This document shows, in pieces, positions 7,724 through 15,115 of a stretch of DNA of 64,000 nt. How positions within the stretch are numbered: position 1 is the first letter of the stretch; the number at the start of each line of letters is the position of its first letter. The translations under genes and the position numbers were made by a program. The notes beneath the pieces are model-generated. The model saw only the letters and a program-made list of their open reading frames with translations, was not told where the DNA came from and searched no databases. This DNA is from Chitinophaga nivalis. GTDB taxonomy: Bacteria > Bacteroidota > Bacteroidia > Chitinophagales > Chitinophagaceae. Location of the stretch: positions 1,098,301 to 1,162,300 of the forward strand of contig NZ_JAPDNR010000001.1 of NCBI RefSeq assembly GCF_025989125.1, given 5' to 3'.

Positions 7724-9265
7724 ATGAATCGCCGTGTATCCCTGCTGTTGTTGTTGTCATTTGTGGTCATAAAAATCGTTTTTCAATATGGCGTTATACA
7801 TCCAGGATACGACCTGCACCGGGACGAGTACCTGCATCTGGATATGGCTCACCATCTGGCTGCAGGGTATTTGTCGGTGCCGCCATTGACTGCTTTTAAT
7901 TCACTCCTCATTCACTGGCTGGGTAACGGTACTGCCTGGGTACATTTTTTCCCGGCTTTATACGGCGCTTTAACCCTGGTCTTGATCTGGCAGATGGTAG
8001 CCTTATTACGGGGCGGCTGGTATGCACAGGTATTGGCGGCTACCGCTTTTATCTGTTCCGGTATGGCGCGGATAAACCTGCTGTATCAACCCAACTCTTT
8101 CGACGTGCTGGCCTGGACAACCGTGTGCTGGTGTTTATTACAATACCTGCATACGGCTCACAGCAAGTGGCTATGGTGGCTGGGAATAGCAACAGGCATC
8201 GGTATCCTGAACAAATACAATATCGGGTTCCTGACAGTAGCCTGGCTGGCTGCTTTGCTGGTGTCCCGCCCCCAAACATTCCGGCGGCCCGCGCTTTATT
8301 ATGCCGGCATCATAACCTTACTGATTATACTACCCAACCTGATATGGCAGGTACGTATGGGATGGCCGGTGATACATCATATGCAGGAGCTGCGTGAAAC
8401 ACAGCTGGTGCATGTAAGCCGGATGTCTTTTATGGCCGATCAGTTACTGTTTTTTATCGGGGGTGTTTTTCTGTTCCTGGCGGCATTGGCAGGCTGGTTA
8501 TTTTTTCCGCCTTTTCGCCCCTATCGCTTGTTGGGGTGGACCTACCTTTTTGCGATACTCCTTTTTGCGGCCTTGAAAGCCAAGAGCTATTATGCCGCAG
8601 GATTATTCCCGCTGTTACTGGTATTTGGCAGTGTATACTGGGAGCAGCTGTTCCGGCCCCGCCTGTGGCGGTATGTACGGCCGCTGTGGTTAGGGGTGAT
8701 TATACTGCCTTTTGCAGCGGCAGTACCCATCATCTTTCCGGTGCAGGCGCCGGAGGTACTGATTACCCGGCAGGAAAAAATGCATGCATTGGGTTTGCTG
8801 TATTGGGAAGATGGAAAAGAACATGCATTGCCCCAGGACTTTGCAGATATGCTGGGCTGGCGGCAACTGGCAGCGCTGACGTTAACGGCATGGCAGCAGG
8901 TGCCTCCGGCGGACAAAGCGACAACGCTGATCATCTGCGATAACTATGGGCAGGCAGGTGCATTGAATTATTACAACCAGGGTAAAATGCCGGCAGCGGT
9001 ATCCTTTGGTGCAGATTATGTGTATTGGATACCGGCAATGGACACCATCCGGTATATTATCAAAGTAGGTAAGGCTCCCGAAAAGCGGTTAATGCCGTTG
9101 TTTGGCCAGGTGCAGCAAACAGGCATGCTGCATGCGACCTTGTCTCGGGAAGAGGAAGACAGTACCGCTGTATATCTGTTATCCGGATTATCGCCCCGGT
9201 TGCCGGCTGTATTACGGGAAGGTATATACAAAAAGCAGCAAAGCTACCGGGGCATTGACCGGTGA
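7724..9265 (+). CDS. GT39-type membrane glycosyltransferase (ArnT/PMT-like)
   Basis: A 513-residue polytopic inner-membrane protein of the dolichyl/undecaprenyl-phosphate-sugar glycosyltransferase superfamily. The first periplasmic loop carries RDEYLHLDMAHHLAAGY with acidic Asp34-Glu35, the catalytic-type motif of the family. About ten hydrophobic segments follow, with a soluble C-terminal region from about residue 340. Such enzymes transfer a sugar from a polyprenyl carrier to lipid, protein or cell-wall acceptors outside the membrane; the acceptor cannot be deduced. It stands alone, preceded by a structured leader with a terminator, and its TGA directly abuts the stop codon of the convergent birA gene. 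Confidence 0.85.
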   Translation: MNRRVSLLLLLSFVVIKIVFQYGVIHPGYDLHRDEYLHLDMAHHLAAGYLSVPPLTAFNSLLIHWLGNGTAWVHFFPALYGALTLVLIWQMVALLRGGWYAQVLAATAFICSGMARINLLYQPNSFDVLAWTTVCWCLLQYLHTAHSKWLWWLGIATGIGILNKYNIGFLTVAWLAALLVSRPQTFRRPALYYAGIITLLIILPNLIWQVRMGWPVIHHMQELRETQLVHVSRMSFMADQLLFFIGGVFLFLAALAGWLFFPPFRPYRLLGWTYLFAILLFAALKAKSYYAAGLFPLLLVFGSVYWEQLFRPRLWRYVRPLWLGVIILPFAAAVPIIFPVQAPEVLITRQEKMHALGLLYWEDGKEHALPQDFADMLGWRQLAALTLTAWQQVPPADKATTLIICDNYGQAGALNYYNQGKMPAAVSFGADYVYWIPAMDTIRYIIKVGKAPEKRLMPLFGQVQQTGMLHATLSREEEDSTAVYLLSGLSPRLPAVLREGIYKKQQSYRGIDR

Positions 9266-10054
9266 TCAACGGGGAATGATAAACTCTACTTCACCAAAGC
9301 CCAGTTGCAGGATAGAGCCATCTCTTTCCAGGCAGAGGTGACCGTCTGGTAATACGTCCCGGATGGTGCCGTGAAATATTTCGCCGTCTTTCCGGTATAG
9401 TGCGGGTTGCTGCCAGCGGAAAAGCTTGGATTTGTATTCTTCCAGGATGCTTTCGTAATGCGCCGGCTGCAGCTGTTGTATTCTTTTTTCGAAGGCAGCA
9501 CATAGTTCTTTGGCAAGGGTGACGGGGTCCCAGGATTTACCGGTGATTTGCCGGAGCGATACGGCATTCGGCAGATGATCCGGAAACCGGGCCTGATTGG
9601 TATTCACGCCAATGCCGATTATGGCATATTGCCAGCTGTTTCCTCTTAAAACATTTTCAATCAGGATGCCCGCTGCCTTTCTGTCACGCCAGTAAATGTC
9701 ATTTGGCCATTTAATTATCGCCTCATCACCGGCATAGGCATGCAGAAAATCCCAGGCGCCGAGGGCAATGGATGCACTGAGTAAAAATTGTCTTGAAAGC
9801 GGCAACATCGCCGGTTGCAGGGCTACCGTGAGCGCAATGATGTCTCCGGGTTGTGCCGTCCATTGTTTTCCGCGGGTTCCTTTTCCTGCGGTTTGGTTGC
9901 TGGTAAACCAGGCTGTACCGGATGTCACCTGGCCTGAATTTACCTGCTCCATGGCATAGTTATTGGTGCTGTCTATTTCGTCTAATATATAAAACGGGTG
10001 TCCTATCACATGAATCTTTTTTAGTCTGAATTTCCGGCCCGAAAAGTAATTCAT
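9266..10054 (-). CDS. birA: Biotin--[acetyl-CoA-carboxylase] ligase
   Basis: Activates biotin with ATP and attaches it to the carrier lysine of acetyl-CoA carboxylase in the cytosol. In 262 residues it shows IDSTNNYA at 28-35, the biotinyl-AMP loop GKGTRGKQW at 57-65, KWPNDI at 115-120 and GILIEN at 129-134, followed by a small C-terminal SH3-like domain. It lacks the N-terminal helix-turn-helix of E. coli BirA, so it is a monofunctional (group I) ligase without repressor activity. Its stop complement (TCA at 9266-9268) touches the preceding gene's TGA with no spacer. It is divergent from rsfS. Confidence 0.95.
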   Translation of the reverse strand: MNYFSGRKFRLKKIHVIGHPFYILDEIDSTNNYAMEQVNSGQVTSGTAWFTSNQTAGKGTRGKQWTAQPGDIIALTVALQPAMLPLSRQFLLSASIALGAWDFLHAYAGDEAIIKWPNDIYWRDRKAAGILIENVLRGNSWQYAIIGIGVNTNQARFPDHLPNAVSLRQITGKSWDPVTLAKELCAAFEKRIQQLQPAHYESILEEYKSKLFRWQQPALYRKDGEIFHGTIRDVLPDGHLCLERDGSILQLGFGEVEFIIPR

Positions 10055-10124
10055 TTTATTATTTTATTAACATTTGGACGGCCCGGGGCGTGTTTTTTAG
10101 CGCATTATATTACGGCTTGTTTAG

Positions 10125-10132
10125 TAACTTTG
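10125..10132 (+). promoter_or_regulatory. -7 promoter box for rsfS-ftsH
   Basis: TAACTTTG matches the Bacteroidota -7 consensus TAnnTTTG, 37 bases before the rsfS start. No clear TTG is present at the -33 distance, so the promoter may be weak or need an activator. Confidence 0.5.
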
Positions 10133-10168
10133 ACAATTAAAGATTATTTTTAACAAAAACGTGATTTA

Positions 10169-10576
10169 TTGGCACCCTTAACCGTTCTGAGCACGAGGAA
10201 AAAGGCGCAATTACGCCTGACCAGAGAAAGTGAAATTTTTACCACCATCATAAAGGCCATACAGGAGAAGAAGGGGGAAAATATCGTATCCCTGGATCTA
10301 CGCCAGATTCCTGAAGCCGTGGCCGATTTCTTTATATTATGTGAAGCTAATTCCGGTACGCAGGTGAAAGCGATTGCTGATTATGTAACAGAGGAAGTAG
10401 AGAAGCATACGGAAGAGGAACCCTACAAACACGAAGGATTTTCATCCCAGCAGTGGGTACTGGTTGATTATGTAAATGTAGTGTTGCATATTTTCCAGCC
10501 GGAAACAAGAAAATTCTATAATCTGGAGGAAATGTGGAGCGATGCCGAAAGAATGGAGCATAATGACGATAACTAA
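10169..10576 (+). CDS. rsfS: Ribosome silencing factor
   Basis: A RsfS/Iojap-family protein that binds ribosomal protein uL14 on the large subunit and blocks subunit joining in starvation. The 135 residues show the expected core: KKGENIVSLDLRQI, VADFFILCEANSGTQVKAIADYV, HEGFSSQQWVLVDYVNVVLHIF and a C-terminal FYNLEEMW. The start is TTG at 10169; no in-frame ATG exists upstream of the conserved core, and a stop codon lies 18 bases before it. ftsH follows after 75 bases, probably in the same operon. Confidence 0.93.
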   Translation: MAPLTVLSTRKKAQLRLTRESEIFTTIIKAIQEKKGENIVSLDLRQIPEAVADFFILCEANSGTQVKAIADYVTEEVEKHTEEEPYKHEGFSSQQWVLVDYVNVVLHIFQPETRKFYNLEEMWSDAERMEHNDDN

Positions 10577-10651
10577 ACAAAAGTTGTTTTTAGAGATAAA
10601 TTATACATTTTATTTTGATTGCAATAAACATCCGTAAAGGAGCGTAAGACT

Positions 10652-12679
10652 ATGGAAAAAGGAGGCAATAACTTCAACAAGGGTTCGGAAAGATCGCCTA
10701 GGAAAGGACCGAAGTTCAATATATACTGGGTATATGCCTTTATTGGTGTGGCCCTGCTCGCAATGAACTTTTTTGATTTAAGATCCCCTACCAAAGAAAT
10801 CAGCTTCCAGGAGTTTCAGGTAAAATACCTCAAACCTGGAGATGTAGATAAGCTGGTTGTAGTAAACAAGAAATATGTAGAAGTCTACATAAAGAAAGAT
10901 AATCTCAAAGAACCCAAATTCAACGAAGTTTCGAAGAGTAAGTTCGGCGGAGAAAACCTGGGGCCGCATTACCGGTTTACCATAGGTAGCGAAGAAAGTT
11001 TTAAAAAGGATATCGATAAAGCCCAGGAAGGTATTCCTGTGGAAAACCAGGTAAAAATCTCCTACGACGAACGTCAAAGCTGGTTTGAACCTATCTTCCA
11101 GTTACTGTTACCGATCATTCTCATCATTGGTTTATGGATACTGCTGATGCGTAAAATGGGTGGACCTGCCGGTGGCAGCGGAGGCCCGGGCGGCATCTTC
11201 AATATCGGTAAATCCAAGGCAACCCTGTTCGATAAAGGTACCCGTGTAAACATCACCTTTAACGACGTGGCCGGATTGGATGAAGCAAAAGTGGAAGTAA
11301 TGGAAATCGTGGATTTCCTGAAAAATCCGAAGAAATACACCGCACTGGGTGGTAAAATACCGAAAGGTGCGTTACTGGTAGGCCCTCCGGGTACCGGTAA
11401 AACCTTGCTGGCCAAAGCAATGGCTGGTGAAGCACAGGTACCTTTCTTCTCTATGTCTGGTTCCGACTTTGTGGAACTGTTCGTAGGGGTAGGTGCAAGC
11501 CGTGTACGTGACCTGTTTAAACAGGCCCGTGAAAAAGCACCATGTATCATCTTCATCGATGAAATTGATGCTATTGGTCGTGCAAGAGGTAAAAACGTGA
11601 TGATGAGCAACGATGAGCGGGAAAACACCCTCAACCAGTTGCTGGTAGAAATGGATGGTTTCGGAACAGACAGCGGTATCATTATCCTGGCTGCTACCAA
11701 CCGCCCGGATGTATTGGACAGTGCATTGCTGCGTCCCGGACGTTTCGACCGTCAGATCTCTATTGATAAGCCGGATCTGGCAGGAAGAGAAACAATCTTC
11801 GAAGTACACCTGAAACCAATCAAAACATCCCCTATCCTGGATGTGAAGAAGCTGGCTTCCATGACACCAGGTTTCGCTGGTGCGGATATTGCCAACGTAT
11901 GTAACGAAGCAGCGCTGATTGCTGCCCGTAAAGGAAAGGCACAGGTAGAAATGGATGATTTCAACGACGCCATTGACCGTGTAATCGGTGGATTGGAAAA
12001 GAAAAACAAAATCATCTCTCCGGAAGAAAAAGAAGTAATTGCTTACCATGAAGCCGGACACGCTATTTGCGGCTGGCATCTGGAACACGCGAATCCGCTG
12101 GTGAAAGTAACCATCGTACCGCGTGGTGTGGCTGCACTGGGATATGCACAGTATCTGCCTAAAGAGCAATACCTGTATAACACCGAACAGTTGCTGGATG
12201 ATATCTGCATGACGCTGGGCGGCCGTGCAGTAGAAGAACTGGTATTTGGAAAAATCTCTACCGGTGCGCAAAATGACCTGCAGGTAATTACCCGTATGGC
12301 CTATGCGATGGTAACCGTATATGGTATGAATGAAAAGGTAGGAAATGTGTCTTTCTATGATCCTAACAATGAACAGGCATTTACCAAACCTTATTCTGAG
12401 GAAACATCCAAAATGATTGATGAAGAAGTAAGGAAACTGATTGAAGTAGCTTATGTGAGAACCAAAAAACTGCTGACCGATAAAATGGATCAGGTGAAGG
12501 TTTTAGCAAAAGAGCTGCTGGCTAAAGAAGTGTTATACCAGGCAGACCTGGAAAGGCTGATTGGTAAACGCCCTTACGATGTACACAGAGAGCATCAATT
12601 AAACAAAGAAGGTATGACAACAGATGGCGTTCATCCGTCAGATATTATCAATCCTTCTCCATCACCCGCTAATGCATAA
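10652..12679 (+). CDS. ftsH: ATP-dependent zinc metalloprotease FtsH
   Basis: A membrane-anchored AAA+ protease that degrades misfolded membrane proteins and short-lived regulators. The 675 residues run in order: transmembrane segment 1 (about 25-43), periplasmic domain, transmembrane segment 2 (about 148-166), a Gly-rich linker (169-181), the AAA module with Walker A GPPGTGKT at 244-251, Walker B IIFIDE at 299-304 and the arginine-finger region RPGRFDR near 361-367, then the zinc-protease motif HEAGH at 466-470. Active-site residues are intact. A Shine-Dalgarno-like AAGGAG lies 11 bases before the ATG, which is uncommon in Bacteroidota. The LUD gene starts 8 bases after its stop. Confidence 0.98.
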   Translation: MEKGGNNFNKGSERSPRKGPKFNIYWVYAFIGVALLAMNFFDLRSPTKEISFQEFQVKYLKPGDVDKLVVVNKKYVEVYIKKDNLKEPKFNEVSKSKFGGENLGPHYRFTIGSEESFKKDIDKAQEGIPVENQVKISYDERQSWFEPIFQLLLPIILIIGLWILLMRKMGGPAGGSGGPGGIFNIGKSKATLFDKGTRVNITFNDVAGLDEAKVEVMEIVDFLKNPKKYTALGGKIPKGALLVGPPGTGKTLLAKAMAGEAQVPFFSMSGSDFVELFVGVGASRVRDLFKQAREKAPCIIFIDEIDAIGRARGKNVMMSNDERENTLNQLLVEMDGFGTDSGIIILAATNRPDVLDSALLRPGRFDRQISIDKPDLAGRETIFEVHLKPIKTSPILDVKKLASMTPGFAGADIANVCNEAALIAARKGKAQVEMDDFNDAIDRVIGGLEKKNKIISPEEKEVIAYHEAGHAICGWHLEHANPLVKVTIVPRGVAALGYAQYLPKEQYLYNTEQLLDDICMTLGGRAVEELVFGKISTGAQNDLQVITRMAYAMVTVYGMNEKVGNVSFYDPNNEQAFTKPYSEETSKMIDEEVRKLIEVAYVRTKKLLTDKMDQVKVLAKELLAKEVLYQADLERLIGKRPYDVHREHQLNKEGMTTDGVHPSDIINPSPSPANA

Positions 12680-12687
12680 ATATTGAT

Positions 12688-13323
12688 ATGAAGATTTCTC
12701 CTGCTAAGGAAAATATTCTGAAGAGAGTACGGAATGCGTTAAGTCAGTCAGTACAGTTGCCCTTCCCTAACTCGGAGGGCAACTCTTCTGTGTTCAAAAC
12801 AGAAAATGAAGGACTGGAACTAAAGTTTGCAGAAGAATTTACCAGATTACAGGGGAAATTTGTTTTCTGTACCAGCAAAGCGGAACTGATGGATAATCTG
12901 CGGTTGCTTTGTGAAAACAAGGACTGGCACAATATCTATTGTCAGACACCGGCTTTGCTGAAAATGCTGCATCGGGAAGAACTGCCTGCGCTCAACCAGG
13001 GCAACATGCATGAAGCCGATGCCGCTATTACTGACTGTGAATACCTGGTAGCCCGCACAGGTACTGTGGTACTGAGTGCAGCGCAACCCAGCGGCAGGGC
13101 ATTACCGGTATATACACCGGTACATATCATGATCGCCTATACGCACCAGCTGGTATTTGACCTGAAAGATGCGTTCAATAAGCTGAAAGATAAGTATGGC
13201 CAACACCTGCCCTCTGCGATCTCTTTTGCCACCGGACCCAGTCGCACGGCTGATATCGAAAAAACACTGGTCGTAGGTATTCATGGCCCTAAAGAAGTAT
13301 ACGTATTTTTAGTAGACGAATAG
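12688..13323 (+). CDS. LUD domain protein (LutC/YkgG family)
   Basis: A 211-residue protein of the LUD (lactate utilization) domain family, also known as DUF162. C-terminal signatures are ARTGTVVL, SGRALPVYTPVHI, ATGPSRTADIE and VVGIHGPKEV. In B. subtilis LutC works with LutA and LutB in lactate oxidation, but neither partner is present here. The gene begins 8 bases after ftsH and is almost certainly co-transcribed with it. The link to ftsH suggests a housekeeping or stress role rather than lactate use; this is inference. The 60 N-terminal residues are variable. Confidence 0.88.
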   Translation: MKISPAKENILKRVRNALSQSVQLPFPNSEGNSSVFKTENEGLELKFAEEFTRLQGKFVFCTSKAELMDNLRLLCENKDWHNIYCQTPALLKMLHREELPALNQGNMHEADAAITDCEYLVARTGTVVLSAAQPSGRALPVYTPVHIMIAYTHQLVFDLKDAFNKLKDKYGQHLPSAISFATGPSRTADIEKTLVVGIHGPKEVYVFLVDE

Positions 13324-13329
13324 TATAAA

Positions 13330-13417
13330 AAGCTTTCAGTCATTAGCCATCAACATATTGTGATCTGAGCATCCTGCTTTGTTTACTGCATGTTTGATGG
13401 CTATTTGCTGAAAGCTT
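13330..13417. repeat. Nested long inverted repeat
   Basis: The outer arms AAGCTTTCAG (13330-13339) and CTGAAAGCTT (13408-13417) and the inner arms TAGCCATCAA (13344-13353) and TTGATGGCTA (13394-13403) are all perfect, separated by 4-base bulges. The resulting 88-base hairpin fills most of the gap between the LUD gene and lpxH. It has no T-run. It may be an mRNA end-stabiliser, a processing site or a small mobile repeat. Confidence 0.6.
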
Positions 13418-13430
13418 AATAATTTTAAGC

Positions 13431-14237
13431 ATGGACATTCACTTACCAGCCGATAAGAAAATATATTTTGCCTCCGACTTTCACTTGGGCGTTCCTACTG
13501 CAGCTGCCAGCAGAGAGCGGGAAAAGCTGATCCTGCAATGGCTTGAAATGGCCGAAAAAGATGCCGCGCACATTTTTCTGGTAGGCGATATTTTTGACTT
13601 CTGGTTTGAATATAAACACGTCATCCCCAAAGGGTATACCCGTACGCTCGGTAAGCTGGCAGCTTTGTCAGACAAGGGAATCGGGATCTCTGTATTTATC
13701 GGCAACCATGATATGTGGATGAATGGTTATTTTGAAGAAGAGCTGAACATCCCTGTGTACTATGAGCCGCAGACCTATAACATTGCCGGAAAGAAATTTT
13801 ATATCGGTCATGGCGATGGCCTGGGCCCCGGTGATCACGGCTATAAATTGCTGAAAAAGGTATTCCGGAACCCGGTTTGCCGTTGGTTATTCTCTGCCAT
13901 GCATCCGGCCTGGGGTATCTCGCTGGCTAATTATTTCAGCCGCAAAAGCCGCTCCGCTACCGGACAGGAACTGGAGCATTTTCTCGGAGAGGAAAATGAA
14001 TGGCTGGCCATTTACAGCAAGGAAGTGCTGCAAAAAGAACACTTTGATTACTTCATATTCGGGCATCGTCATCTGCCACTCGATATCCGCCTGAATGACA
14101 GCAGCCGGTATATTAACCTGGGTGACTGGATCAATTATTTTTCCTATGCTGTTTTTGACGGACAGGATACTGCCCTGAAGTTCTTTACAGAAGCCGGCGC
14201 AAAGGCTGCCCGGTCAGGCGTCAAGGATTTCGTGTAG
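13431..14237 (+). CDS. lpxH: UDP-2,3-diacylglucosamine diphosphatase (LpxH-like)
   Basis: A metallophosphoesterase expected to cleave UDP-2,3-diacylglucosamine to lipid X and UMP in lipid A synthesis at the inner membrane face. The 268 residues show the calcineurin-like metal ligands: SDFHLG (Asp16, His18), GDIFDF (Asp53), GNHD at 91-94, GHGDG at 126-130 and a late GHRH motif. The GDIFDFWFE and GHGDGLGPGDHG stretches are typical of LpxH/LpxH2. Its last 24 bases overlap the end of recO on the opposite strand. The alternative is another UDP-acyl-sugar pyrophosphatase of the same fold. Confidence 0.88.
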   Translation: MDIHLPADKKIYFASDFHLGVPTAAASREREKLILQWLEMAEKDAAHIFLVGDIFDFWFEYKHVIPKGYTRTLGKLAALSDKGIGISVFIGNHDMWMNGYFEEELNIPVYYEPQTYNIAGKKFYIGHGDGLGPGDHGYKLLKKVFRNPVCRWLFSAMHPAWGISLANYFSRKSRSATGQELEHFLGEENEWLAIYSKEVLQKEHFDYFIFGHRHLPLDIRLNDSSRYINLGDWINYFSYAVFDGQDTALKFFTEAGAKAARSGVKDFV

Positions 14238-14951
14238 GATAGGCGGAGAATGCATTTCTGTAAAATCCGGTAAATGCAGCCGGAAGAAATCGAGATAAGC
14301 ATACATTAATTTTCTTCTTCTCTCCTTGTTCATATTTACGTTGGCCAGGTGCTGTACTTCGCTGCACTGAAACAACTGATCGGTGAGTTCACTGTTAATG
14401 GGATCCAGGTGGTCTACGTGGTGTGGCGGCAGATCTGTGAAGGTACCTTCCTGCAAATCGAGGTAAGGGGTATATTCTGAAAAACGGCCATTGAGACGGA
14501 AGCCCAGGTGCTCTCCCAGTTTCAGCGTGAAATACAGGGGCAGATTGGCTGCTACCGGCATGGTGGAAATATCCAGCAGCTGGAGGGTATGTTCTGCAAA
14601 GTAATATAGCTCCAGGTGTTGCTCGGGTTGTTTCAGGCATTTCTGCAGCAACTCGATCATATATAACGCCACCGTATTTTTCACCACATTGAAGTGAAGG
14701 GCATTGTAAATGAATCCCAGCTTAAATTCCGAGATCCGCTGCAGGTTTTTTATTTCGTTGTGATACACCACCATTTCCAGGATATTGCCTGGCTGCAGCA
14801 GGTTACCCTTGGCTGCCTTCGGTTTGGAAGAGCGTACGCCATTAACGATATAGGATTGCAGTCCGAATAGCTCCGTGAATACACTCACAATCAGACTGGT
14901 GTCTCCATACTTTACAGTGCGTAATACGATGCCGCGCGTTTTATGTAACAT
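14214..14951 (-). CDS. recO: DNA repair protein RecO
   Basis: RecO helps RecR load RecA on single-stranded DNA in the RecF recombination pathway. The 245 residues start with MLHKTRGIVLRTVKYGDTSLIV, the typical opening of the N-terminal OB fold, followed by GLQSYIVNGVRS and a helical C-terminal domain with ALYMIELLQKCL. No zinc-finger cysteine set is evident. The gene is convergent with lpxH and their ends overlap by 24 bases. Confidence 0.93.
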   Translation of the reverse strand: MLHKTRGIVLRTVKYGDTSLIVSVFTELFGLQSYIVNGVRSSKPKAAKGNLLQPGNILEMVVYHNEIKNLQRISEFKLGFIYNALHFNVVKNTVALYMIELLQKCLKQPEQHLELYYFAEHTLQLLDISTMPVAANLPLYFTLKLGEHLGFRLNGRFSEYTPYLDLQEGTFTDLPPHHVDHLDPINSELTDQLFQCSEVQHLANVNMNKERRRKLMYAYLDFFRLHLPDFTEMHSPPILHEILDA

Positions 14952-15115
14952 TTTTTTTGCTGTCAGCGTTTTAGGCTGTTAGCTTTTTGTATTGGTGAAC
15001 GACCGCAATTTAGCCAAAAGCTGTATATAATCAGCGATGGGCGCAGTCCCTGAATACTACCGGGCAATAGCTATTTTTATTTACCTTTACGGCATTTACT
15101 AAATCGCAGATCCTT

